Shown here: piece after piece, positions 57,210 through 64,000 of the stretch
Layout of the letters: every line of letters starts with the position of its first letter
How positions within the stretch are numbered: position 1 is the stretch's first letter
NCBI GenBank assembly: GCA_017640505.1
Contig: JAEPQO010000003.1
Span: 186,001 to 250,000 of the forward strand
Origin: Rhodospirillales bacterium
Lineage (GTDB): Bacteria > Pseudomonadota > Alphaproteobacteria > Rhodospirillales > Casp-alpha2
Reading direction: 5' to 3'
DNA: 64,000 nt
Made by a program: the position numbers and the translations under genes
The notes under the pieces: generated by a model
The model's input: the letters and a program-made list of their open reading frames with translations, nothing else
Databases searched by the model: none
Told to the model about the DNA's origin: nothing

Positions 57210-58259
57210 ATGACATCCAATACCCGCCGCCTGGTGTACTTCGATACCTGGGCCCATCCCATCGCCGTGGAAATCCTTGAGAACGCGCCCGGCATCGAAC
57301 TGATCCGCCTCGAACAGGATGAAGACGAGGCCAAGGTCTTTGAAATCATGAAGGATGCGCACGGCTACCAGATGCTGGCCAAGACCGAGATGCAGCCGCG
57401 CTGGCGCCCGGACCGGGCGTTCATGGAAAAATGCCCGAACCTTTTGGCGGTTGCGTCCCTGGGGGCGGGCTTTGACGCCTGCGACGACGCGGCGGCGACG
57501 GAGATGGGCATCATGGTGATGAACAATTCCGGTGCCAATTCGGACAGCGTCGCGCAGCACGCCATCGGCATGATCCTGGCGCTCGGCAAGAACATGATCC
57601 GGCACGACCGCATGATGCGCGAAGCCCCCGGTCTCGACCGCATGGCGTATCCGGGGCTCGAAACCACGGGCAAGACCCTCGGCATCGTCGGCCTCGGACA
57701 GATCGGGAGGCGCACGGCGAAGATCGCCAGACATGCGCTCGACATGAACGTGATTGCCTATGACCCGTATATCTCCGATCAGGACTTTATCGACCGTAAT
57801 GCCGAAAAGACGGATTTCGAGACCCTGTTCCGGACGTCGGATTTCATTTCCGTGCATTGCCCGCTGACCAGCGAGACCCGCGGCATGATCGGCGCCGCCG
57901 CCTTCGCCATGATGAAGCCGTCGGCGTACTTCATCACCACCGCGCGCCATTTCGTGCATGACGAGGCCGCCCTGGTCGATGCCCTTGCCAAGGGGCTGAT
58001 CGACGGTGCCGGCGTCGACGTGTTCGACGACGAGCCGCCGGGTCCCGGTCATCCGCTGATGCAGTTCCAGAACGTCCTGATGACGCCACATGCGGCGGGG
58101 ATCACGGATGTCTGCAACTACAACATGGCGAAGTGGGGCGCGGAGCAGTGGATCGAGGTGTTGAACGGCAAACGCGCCCCCAGGCTCGTCAACCCGGGGT
58201 GCTGGGACGCCTACGTCGAGCGTCATACAAAGATCATCGGCCACGCGCCGGTAGGGTAA
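57210..58259 (+). CDS. D-isomer-specific 2-hydroxyacid dehydrogenase family protein
   Basis: The 349-residue enzyme has the NAD motif LGIVGLGQIGRRTAKIARHAL, the catalytic Arg in YFITTARHFVHDEAALVDAL, Glu in DVFDDEPPGPGHPL and His in VLMTPHAAGITD. The Arg region (TTARHFVHDEAA) departs from the usual NTARGxxVDExA, with His-Phe in place of Gly-hydrophobic, which may tune substrate choice. Its place next to the LysR gene suggests a link to the oxoprolinase regulon, but it lies on the other side of the regulator. Confidence 0.87.
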   Translation: MTSNTRRLVYFDTWAHPIAVEILENAPGIELIRLEQDEDEAKVFEIMKDAHGYQMLAKTEMQPRWRPDRAFMEKCPNLLAVASLGAGFDACDDAAATEMGIMVMNNSGANSDSVAQHAIGMILALGKNMIRHDRMMREAPGLDRMAYPGLETTGKTLGIVGLGQIGRRTAKIARHALDMNVIAYDPYISDQDFIDRNAEKTDFETLFRTSDFISVHCPLTSETRGMIGAAAFAMMKPSAYFITTARHFVHDEAALVDALAKGLIDGAGVDVFDDEPPGPGHPLMQFQNVLMTPHAAGITDVCNYNMAKWGAEQWIEVLNGKRAPRLVNPGCWDAYVERHTKIIGHAPVG

Positions 58260-58383
58260 GCCAGTCGTTTGCGGATAGGGTTCGGTCCAGCACTGATCCG
58301 GTGTGGGAAACCCGGATATTCTGCATCGGCATCAAGGGTGGTATAGTTGCCTTGGTCGGAAGTTTCATGGACGGTGGTGGGAC

Positions 58384-58716
58384 ATGGGATATTTCATGAA
58401 TGATAGCCGGGCGGCACCCAGATACGCCGCCGATGCACGGGTCCGGGGCAGCATCGACGGGCAGTCTTTCGAAGGGCACCTCAGGGATGTCTCGGAGACG
58501 GGCGCGGCGATCACCGGGATGTCGGACGCCGCGTTCGAGAACAATCAGTTCGTGCAGATGCACATGGAAGGGATCGGCCACCGGCAGGGTTATGTACGCC
58601 GTCAGATTCCGGACGGCTTTGCGCTCGAATTCGAAATGGACGACGAAGATATCGAACGGAAACGCGAGTTTCTGAAGTCTATTCGTGCTCTGGGCCCAGA
58701 TGCACTGCGCGGCTAG
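58384..58716 (+). CDS. PilZ-domain protein
   Basis: This 110-residue single-domain protein has RYAADARVRGSIDGQSFEGHLRDVSETGAAITG. The RxxxR-like start (R..ADARVR) is partial and D.SETGA matches the (D/N)xSxxG motif of c-di-GMP-binding PilZ proteins. Binding may be weak because the first motif is not perfect. The ATG at 58384 follows GGTGGTGGGAC; a second ATG at 58396 is also possible. Stand-alone PilZ proteins relay c-di-GMP to motility or envelope functions. Confidence 0.75.
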   Translation: MGYFMNDSRAAPRYAADARVRGSIDGQSFEGHLRDVSETGAAITGMSDAAFENNQFVQMHMEGIGHRQGYVRRQIPDGFALEFEMDDEDIERKREFLKSIRALGPDALRG

Positions 58717-58760
58717 TCGCGCACCTTCCCGCACCTGAAGTTCTTTTAACCGGCGCCGGT

Positions 58761-58889
58761 CTAGAACAGCGCTTCGAGGCTGCTCGTCACCAGGTTGAGG
58801 ACGCCGTATCCGATCACGCAGATACCGACACTTGTACCAAGGGCGGCACCGAGAGTTTCGTTCATGATTTCTTTCATTCGTAACTTCAT
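58761..58889 (-). CDS. 42-residue small membrane protein
   Basis: The frame reads MKLRMKEIMNETLGAALGTS, then VGICVIGYGVLNLVTSSLEALF and TAG. A perfect AGGAGG lies at 58895-58900, five bases before the ATG, which makes translation likely. The peptide has a basic N-terminus and one hydrophobic, Gly-rich helix with a Cys. It stands alone between the PilZ gene and the M48 protease gene. No family is recognised. The rest of the 307-bp gap shows nothing else. Confidence 0.65.
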   Translation of the reverse strand: MKLRMKEIMNETLGAALGTSVGICVIGYGVLNLVTSSLEALF

Positions 58890-59023
58890 GTCTGCCTCCT
58901 GTTGTCTTGGAGAGGTGCTCGTTCTGAGCACGATCTCTGGTCTGGACGTTAACCATTAAACTCCAGGACAAGGGCGGTGTCTGTGATCGGTCGCACACTG
59001 CACCTATTTTTTTGTTAACCCTG

Positions 59024-60112
59024 TTAGTCGCAGATTTTACGAAGGTTTTCCCACTCATAGCCGCTCATGGCGCGGCCTACGCCCTGCGACAGGTCGCGGA
59101 TGTCGCGGCTGCGGTCGCCGCTGCTGGGATGCGTATTCAGAAATGACGGCATGATATCGGCGAGGGGTGTTTCCCGTTCGATGCGTTCAAGGAAATCCGC
59201 CAGCGGCCGCGCCGTCAGGCCAAGCTGGTTGAGCGCGGTCACGGCAATGAAATCCGCGGCGGCTTCCGCATCCCGGCTGTAGCCGCTTTCGATCAGGCTC
59301 GATGCGACACCGCCCAGCGCCGCACCGCCGAACACGTCGCCGACGATCAGGCTGACCATCAGCGCCGCCCCGGTCTGCTTGATCGAGACCTGAAGCGGAT
59401 CGCGCCGCGTGACATGCGCGATCTCGTGCGCAAGCACGCCGATCACCTCGTCACCGCTTTCCGCCTTGTCGATCAGCCCCGACAGGATCACGATCTCGCC
59501 GCCGGGCAAGGCGAGCGCGTTGGCAATCGGCAGCCGGACGACACTGACGCGGACGGGAAACGGCGTTTCCATCAGCGTTGCCAGTTCGTCGGCGCGTTTC
59601 TTCAGGATGCCGATGGCACGCGGGTTGGTGCATTCGACGTGACCGGCGCCTTTGCGGGCCTTCCCGATCAGGCTCAACAGTTGATTGCGCGCCTCGCGGC
59701 CGATGCTTTGTTCAAGCGCCGGCGGCACAAGCTGGACGATTGCGCTCGAAGCCGCCGGCAGCAGGAACACGAAAATACCGGCGATCGACACAACGGCGAG
59801 AATGCCGGCCGCGACCCATGTCGGCCAGCGGACGGCGCCGTGGCCGCGCTTCGTCAAATTTGGACACTTGTGCGTCAGCCAGCCGCCGTCATCGCCACCG
59901 TCGAGCGTGATGCGGGCGTCGCTTTCGGCGAGACGAAGGCGCAGCGGCGGGCGGCGGTGCGACGGGTCGACGTAACGGATGTCGGCGAGCGGCCAGCGTG
60001 CGACTTCCCTGAAGGCTTGATTGCTGAGCACGAGATCGTCGCCTGAGATCTCGGCCAGGACCTTGCGCCGGGCGGCCGTCTTGCCGTCGTTGTATGAAAC
60101 GGACTTGGCCAC
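59024..60112 (-). CDS. M48-family membrane metalloprotease
   Basis: The 362-residue protein has a cytoplasmic-type N-terminal domain, one membrane helix (about 105-127, WVAAGILAVVSIAGIFVFLLP) and the M48 catalytic domain with HEIAH in LAHEIAHVTRRDP, the following metal Glu in SRDAEAAADFIAV, and a C-terminal LNTHPSSGDRSRDI (the typical THP..RI motif). I start at the GTG at 60112 (VAKSVSYNDGK), one base after the DUF898 stop, because the longer frame would lie mostly inside that gene. It is probably coupled to the DUF898 gene. Confidence 0.88.
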   Translation of the reverse strand: MAKSVSYNDGKTAARRKVLAEISGDDLVLSNQAFREVARWPLADIRYVDPSHRRPPLRLRLAESDARITLDGGDDGGWLTHKCPNLTKRGHGAVRWPTWVAAGILAVVSIAGIFVFLLPAASSAIVQLVPPALEQSIGREARNQLLSLIGKARKGAGHVECTNPRAIGILKKRADELATLMETPFPVRVSVVRLPIANALALPGGEIVILSGLIDKAESGDEVIGVLAHEIAHVTRRDPLQVSIKQTGAALMVSLIVGDVFGGAALGGVASSLIESGYSRDAEAAADFIAVTALNQLGLTARPLADFLERIERETPLADIMPSFLNTHPSSGDRSRDIRDLSQGVGRAMSGYEWENLRKICD

Positions 60113-60113
60113 T

Positions 60114-61343
60114 TCAGAACCCGCCGATGTCGAGGGCGTCGGCCAGGCCCTCGCCGGTGCGCGGGCCTTCGCTTTCGGATTGTGCGGCGTGCTCCAGCAC
60201 ATGCGGGTTATCGATGGCCGTGGTGATGGCGACCTGTTTGACCACTTCGTAGGTGTAGATCAGTGTCCATACGAACGGCGCCGCGAACACGAACAGGAAG
60301 ATGAGGGCGAACGTAAATCCGATCAGGTCGCCGACCGTCGCGGGATCGAATGTGCCGTACCGCAACGCCGAGCCGTTACCGATAAGTGATGGCGAGAAGA
60401 TTCCGAGCAGGACGGCGAGGGCGGCCAACAAAAGGACGAGCGCCAGAACGCCGAACAGGAAAAGGCGCAGAAACGGTAGTCCGGAATGAAACGCGGCGTC
60501 ACCGAACCTGAGTCCGGAAATCTGAAACCGGGTTTGACAAACCCGGTAGTAGATAAAACCGAGGGCGCCCAGCGCATCGGCGAAGAGCACGATCCCGCCC
60601 ATCATTGCCACGAGGTCGCGATGTTCGGTGTTGCGAGAGTTGAAGGCGAACTCGGAGCCAACTCCGAACGCCGTCGCGGCCCAGAGTGCGACACCGGCAT
60701 TTACCAGCACCGCGGCAAACACCGGCAGCCAGGCAGGGAAAAGCCGGGCGGCATTGCCTTCGAAGTGGAACGACTGGTCGCCGAGCCGGGTGTGGCGGAT
60801 CTGATAGCGCCAGAGGTCGATCTGCATCCATGGATAGGCTGCGCCGAGCGTGACGGCCGTGAGCACGGTCCATCCCGCCGCGAGCCGCAGATAGGTCCAT
60901 GTCGAACCGTCGAGACCGAAGCGCACGCCGCGCCAGCGCGTCCGGCTCATGCGGTAGCGCCACGCACGGTAGAAGCCGATCTGCAGCAGCGCGAACAGAA
61001 CGAGGTAATAAGTAACTTCGAGCGTGATGCTCAGGTAAAGCGCGTCCGGCGGCACCAGTGTCTGGATCGCGCCATAGATCATGCCCAGCGGAAACAGCAC
61101 GGCGATGACGATCAGGAACCCGACGAAAAGCTCGCCGCCGGTGCCGGTGTATTCCAGCGGATCGTCGAGAAACGATACGTTGCGCCAGAAATAGCGGCGG
61201 ATGCTGGTCTTGGCCCAGAAGCGATAGATGCCCAGTGTCAGAAGTGTCAGCAGGGAATTGACGAGCAGTAGTTTCGCGAATGACCGTCGTGTCGCATGAA
61301 ACGCCAGCGGGTGACGTGTCGGAATTTCTTGTGCTTGATCCAT
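60114..61343 (-). CDS. DUF898 (YjgN-family) membrane protein
   Basis: The 409-residue protein has about eight to ten hydrophobic segments with repeated family motifs: LLTLGIYRFWAKTSIRRYFWRNVSFLDDPLEYTGTGGELFVGFLIV and a second half-copy, LGAAYPWMQIDLWRYQIRHTRLGDQSFHFEGNAA, then YYRVCQTRFQISGLRFG. YjgN proteins are common next to M48 proteases, as here, but their function is unknown. A paired role in membrane protein quality control is a guess. Confidence 0.88.
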   Translation of the reverse strand: MDQAQEIPTRHPLAFHATRRSFAKLLLVNSLLTLLTLGIYRFWAKTSIRRYFWRNVSFLDDPLEYTGTGGELFVGFLIVIAVLFPLGMIYGAIQTLVPPDALYLSITLEVTYYLVLFALLQIGFYRAWRYRMSRTRWRGVRFGLDGSTWTYLRLAAGWTVLTAVTLGAAYPWMQIDLWRYQIRHTRLGDQSFHFEGNAARLFPAWLPVFAAVLVNAGVALWAATAFGVGSEFAFNSRNTEHRDLVAMMGGIVLFADALGALGFIYYRVCQTRFQISGLRFGDAAFHSGLPFLRLFLFGVLALVLLLAALAVLLGIFSPSLIGNGSALRYGTFDPATVGDLIGFTFALIFLFVFAAPFVWTLIYTYEVVKQVAITTAIDNPHVLEHAAQSESEGPRTGEGLADALDIGGF

Positions 61344-61433
61344 CAGCCGTGACGGTCTCCACTTGCGGCGTTCCGTTGCCGGGTCCGTAATCGATGCACG
61401 AAACCGGCGTATACGGCAAGACGGGGAGCGGGT

Positions 61434-62378
61434 TTGGGTTTGATCAACGGGATATTGGCGTTTCTCAGCCGCTATGCGCCGCAGGCGATGGCGGGCGGCG
61501 TGTTCCTGGGTCTTGTCCTACCGGATCTCGCGGCGGTCCTGCGACCGCTGCTGGCGGTGGCGGTATGGGGACTGCTGTTTCTGGCGATGCTCAGGATCGA
61601 GTTTCGCGACCTGATCGAACGTATGCGCCGGCCGTTTCTAGTGATCGCGCTGGTGGTCTGGATGTTGATTGTCACACCGCTGCTGATGGCGCTGATCCTG
61701 ACGGGTGTCGACCTCAGGCCCGGGCTTGAGGCGGCGCTGATTCTGACGGCGGCTTCGTCGTCGCTGTTCTCGACGCCGACGCTGGGTGTCATGTTCGGCC
61801 TCGATGGTGCGCTTTTGCTGATTGTGCTGGTCATTGTGACCTTGTTGGTGCCGATCACCATGCCGCTGGCGGCGCTGACGCTGCTGGGCTTCGACATGGG
61901 GGCGGATCCGCTTACGATGATGGGACGCATGGTGACGCTGGTCCTGTCCGCCGCGCTGGCGGCTGCCGCGGTTCGAAAGATCGTGGGTGGCGCGCGGGTC
62001 GAAAGGGCGGCTTACGTCTTCGACGGCGTTTCCGTCATCCTGTTGATCGGGTTCGCCGTCGGGGTCATGGACGGGATCACGGCCCGGCTGATCGGCGATC
62101 CGGGCTACATCGCCTTTGTTGCGGCACTTTCGTTCGCGGTTTACGTCGGCATGATGATCGTCAGTTACGTGGTCTTCATCGTCGCCGTACCGGGGGCGGG
62201 ACGGCGTGCCGCGATCAGTGCCGGATTTATTTCAGGGACCCGCAATCTTGCCATAATTCTGGCCGTTTTGCCGGCAAGTGTGGATCCGGATCTGCCGCTC
62301 TTTTTTGCGGTCGGGCAGTTCCCCATATACATTATGCCGATTATCCTAAAGCCGGTGTTTCGGCGGTTGCTACGTTGA
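61434..62378 (+). CDS. BASS-like (bile acid:sodium symporter fold) membrane transporter
   Basis: The 314-residue protein has ten hydrophobic segments in an order like the SBF/BASS and ACR3-type carriers, with ILTAASSSLFSTPTLGVMFGLDGALLL in the middle and SGTRNLAIILAVLPASVDPDLPLFFAVGQFPIYIMP near the end, matching the conserved crossing regions. Substrate is not predictable. The start is TTG at 61434 (or TTG at 61440); GGGGAGCGG precedes it. It is divergent from the DUF898 gene by 90 bp. Confidence 0.72.
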   Translation: MGLINGILAFLSRYAPQAMAGGVFLGLVLPDLAAVLRPLLAVAVWGLLFLAMLRIEFRDLIERMRRPFLVIALVVWMLIVTPLLMALILTGVDLRPGLEAALILTAASSSLFSTPTLGVMFGLDGALLLIVLVIVTLLVPITMPLAALTLLGFDMGADPLTMMGRMVTLVLSAALAAAAVRKIVGGARVERAAYVFDGVSVILLIGFAVGVMDGITARLIGDPGYIAFVAALSFAVYVGMMIVSYVVFIVAVPGAGRRAAISAGFISGTRNLAIILAVLPASVDPDLPLFFAVGQFPIYIMPIILKPVFRRLLR

Positions 62379-62428
62379 CGTAGCACGAATGAACGAGTTC
62401 AAGTGAAGCGTTTTTGGTGCGCGCAAAG

Positions 62429-63220
62429 ATGCGCGATGGACGGAGTAGAGGGATCTTGCGAACTTGGAAATTCTGGCGTCGGGGGGCACTGGTATTTGCG
62501 CTGGTCGTGGCAGGTTCTGCCCTGACCGCGCTGGACAGACATAGCGTGAAAGCGGACTGGCGGACGGCAAGCCGCGAGTCGGTGGGCATCGCACCCGACC
62601 CGGCGGAAGTACGCGAAGCCGTGATCCAGGTCTACGGCGCGCGGGCATATAATTGGCGTGGCTATTTCGGCATTCACACCTGGGTCGCGGTCAAGCGGAC
62701 AGGCGCGGCGCGCTTTACCGTCTACGAGGTCATGGGCTGGCGGGCGTACCGCGGCGGTGACGCGGTCGCGATCTCGAGCCGCGCCCCCGACGGCCGCTGG
62801 TTCGGCGCGGCGCCGACCATCCTCGCCGACGTGCGCGGCGAAGGCGTCGATGCGCTGATCGACAAGGTGGACGCAGCGGCGCGGAGCTATCCATACAACG
62901 AATCCTATACCGTCTGGCCGGGACCGAATTCCAATACGTTCACGGCGCATGTGGCACGCGCGGTGCCGGAACTGCGTCTCGATCTGCCGCCGACCGCGAT
63001 CGGCAAGGATTATATCCCCCACGGCAAGATGTTCGCCGAGGCGCCCAGCGGCACCGGTTATCAGGTTTCATTGTTTGGCCTGCTTGGTATTCTGGCGGCC
63101 AGGGAAGAGGGGGTCGAGATCAACGTTCTTGGACTCACCTTCGGCCTGGACCTGACGAGCCCGGCGCTCAAACTGCCGCTCGCGGGGCGAATCGGATCGG
63201 ATAACGTAAGCGGGAGTTGA
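62429..63220 (+). CDS. DUF3750 domain protein
   Basis: The product (263 residues from ATG 62429; TTG 62456 is another choice) has one N-terminal membrane helix (RRGALVFALVVAGSALTAL) and a periplasmic DUF3750 domain: FGIHTWVAVKRTGAARFTVYEVMGWRAYRGGDAVAI, YPYNESYTVWPGPNSNTFTAHVAR and PPTAIGKDY. The HxWVAVK and WPGPNSNTF motifs, with His, Trp, Asn and Ser, look like a hydrolase or peptidase-type active site, but no activity is established for this family. Confidence 0.8.
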   Translation: MRDGRSRGILRTWKFWRRGALVFALVVAGSALTALDRHSVKADWRTASRESVGIAPDPAEVREAVIQVYGARAYNWRGYFGIHTWVAVKRTGAARFTVYEVMGWRAYRGGDAVAISSRAPDGRWFGAAPTILADVRGEGVDALIDKVDAAARSYPYNESYTVWPGPNSNTFTAHVARAVPELRLDLPPTAIGKDYIPHGKMFAEAPSGTGYQVSLFGLLGILAAREEGVEINVLGLTFGLDLTSPALKLPLAGRIGSDNVSGS

Positions 63221-63230
63221 GCTGAGGGTT

Positions 63231-63983
63231 ATGAGCGTTTGGGGTAAAGTCATCGGCGGCATCGCCGGTTTGGCGGTCGGGGGGCCGATCGGCGCGGTGA
63301 TCGGCGCCGTTGCCGGGCATCATGTCGTCGACAAGAAAAAGGCCGGCGAACTCAATCAGGACGACAAACAGGTTGCATTCACGACGGCCGTCATCGTGCT
63401 TTCGGCGAAGATGGCCAAGGCCGACGGCCGCGTTACGCGCGACGAGGTCGACGCCTTCAAGCAACTGTTCCATATCGAGCCCGAGGACGTGCCGACGGTT
63501 GCCGCGATCTTCGACGAAGCCAAACAGAATGCCGAAGGGTTCGAGCCCTATGCCGAGCAGATCGGTGATATGTTCAAGGGCGACTGGCATCTGCTGGAAG
63601 AGATCATTGGCGCGCAGTTCCACATCGCCAAGGCGGACGGCGTTATTCATCCCGGCGAGGTCGAATATCTGCGCAAGGTCGCGCTGCTGTTCGGCTTTAC
63701 GGAGCGTGACTTCGACCGGCTGCAGACGATCTATCTCGGTGGCTGGCAGGGCGAGGGGGGCCGTTCATTCCGTGCCGACGACGCCTATCAGGTGCTGGGG
63801 GTCTCCAAGGAGGCATCCGATGCCGACATCAAGAAGGCGTACCGGGATCTGGTTCGTGAAAACCACCCCGATACCCTGATGGCCAAGGGCATGCCCGAGG
63901 AATTCATCGAACTGGCCAACGAGAAGCTGGCCAAGATCAACGACGCCTACGACCGCATCAAGAAAGCCCGCGGGTTCTCGTGA
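63231..63983 (+). CDS. djlA: DjlA-like co-chaperone (TerB and DnaJ domains)
   Basis: The 250-residue protein has an N-terminal glycine-rich membrane segment (VIGGIAGLAVGGPIGAVIGAVAG), a TerB-like helical domain (about 48-160: FTTAVIVLSAKMAKADGRVTRDEVDAF...IAKADGVIHPGEVEYLRKVA) and a C-terminal J domain (about 184-248: DAYQVLGVSKEASDADIKKAYRDLVRENHPDTL) with the essential HPD. DjlA recruits DnaK to the membrane for envelope stress responses. It is 10 bp after the DUF3750 gene; these two are probably co-expressed. Confidence 0.93.
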   Translation: MSVWGKVIGGIAGLAVGGPIGAVIGAVAGHHVVDKKKAGELNQDDKQVAFTTAVIVLSAKMAKADGRVTRDEVDAFKQLFHIEPEDVPTVAAIFDEAKQNAEGFEPYAEQIGDMFKGDWHLLEEIIGAQFHIAKADGVIHPGEVEYLRKVALLFGFTERDFDRLQTIYLGGWQGEGGRSFRADDAYQVLGVSKEASDADIKKAYRDLVRENHPDTLMAKGMPEEFIELANEKLAKINDAYDRIKKARGFS

Positions 63984-64000
63984 GGCTGCCGGTGGCGACA

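Overview
The window is high-GC DNA with a distinctly alphaproteobacterial gene set, most like a marine or Rhodospirillales-type genome. The clues are the ilvB-ilvH-ilvC-leuA run followed by mreBCD-mrdA-rodA, two complete DctPQM TRAP systems plus an orphan TAXI binding protein, a GHNGGPPL-motif small protein and several families common in that class. No rRNA gene and no CRISPR array is visible. One tRNA gene, tRNA-Lys(CTT), is present and serves as an integration site.

Layout. 1-2048 (minus): a proline-rich exported protein open at the window edge, behind a TpsB-type outer-membrane transporter whose frame is cut by an in-frame TAG. 2307-5821: degP protease, serB, miaA. 5939-11251: branched-chain amino acid genes ilvB, ilvH, ilvC, a hairpin-rich spacer, leuA. 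11331-16982: rod-shape and wall elongation block mreB-mreC-mreD-mrdA-rodA. 17114-20347: tRNA-Lys followed by a 3.2-kb integrated element bounded by a 45-bp duplication of the tRNA 3' end. The element has no integrase and carries a chimeric primase-helicase/membrane-protein reading frame. 20370-21353: a denD-like dehydrogenase, also cut by an in-frame TAG. 21587-28792: aldehyde dehydrogenase, an electrophile/alkylation stress operon (nemA-nemR-yciI-like-tag) behind twin palindromic operators, and miscellaneous genes. 29058-33594: TRAP system plus amidase. 34687-40192: transaldolase and a GldA/GldG-like ABC exporter set. 40194-43755 (minus): carbamoylase, a second paralogous amidase and a TAXI binding protein. 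43884-46004: serine hydrolase and two small exported proteins. 46098-48462 (minus): dehydratase and TolC. 48565-56087 (minus): DUF1445 protein, TRAP DctPQM and 5-oxoprolinase, with a divergent LysR regulator. 57210-63983: 2-hydroxyacid dehydrogenase, PilZ protein, a 42-residue membrane peptide, M48 protease with DUF898 protein, BASS-like transporter, DUF3750 protein and a DjlA-like co-chaperone.

How the genes work together: housekeeping blocks (amino acid synthesis, cell shape) alternate with uptake-plus-hydrolysis cassettes for amides, carbamoyl compounds and 5-oxoproline. The most unusual stretch is the integrase-less tRNA-Lys element, which contains a dense array of TTAA-centred palindromes inside its primase gene. 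Next are the two genes interrupted by TAG although family-like sequence continues in frame, and the compact putative D-glutamate/5-oxoproline uptake and catabolism operon.
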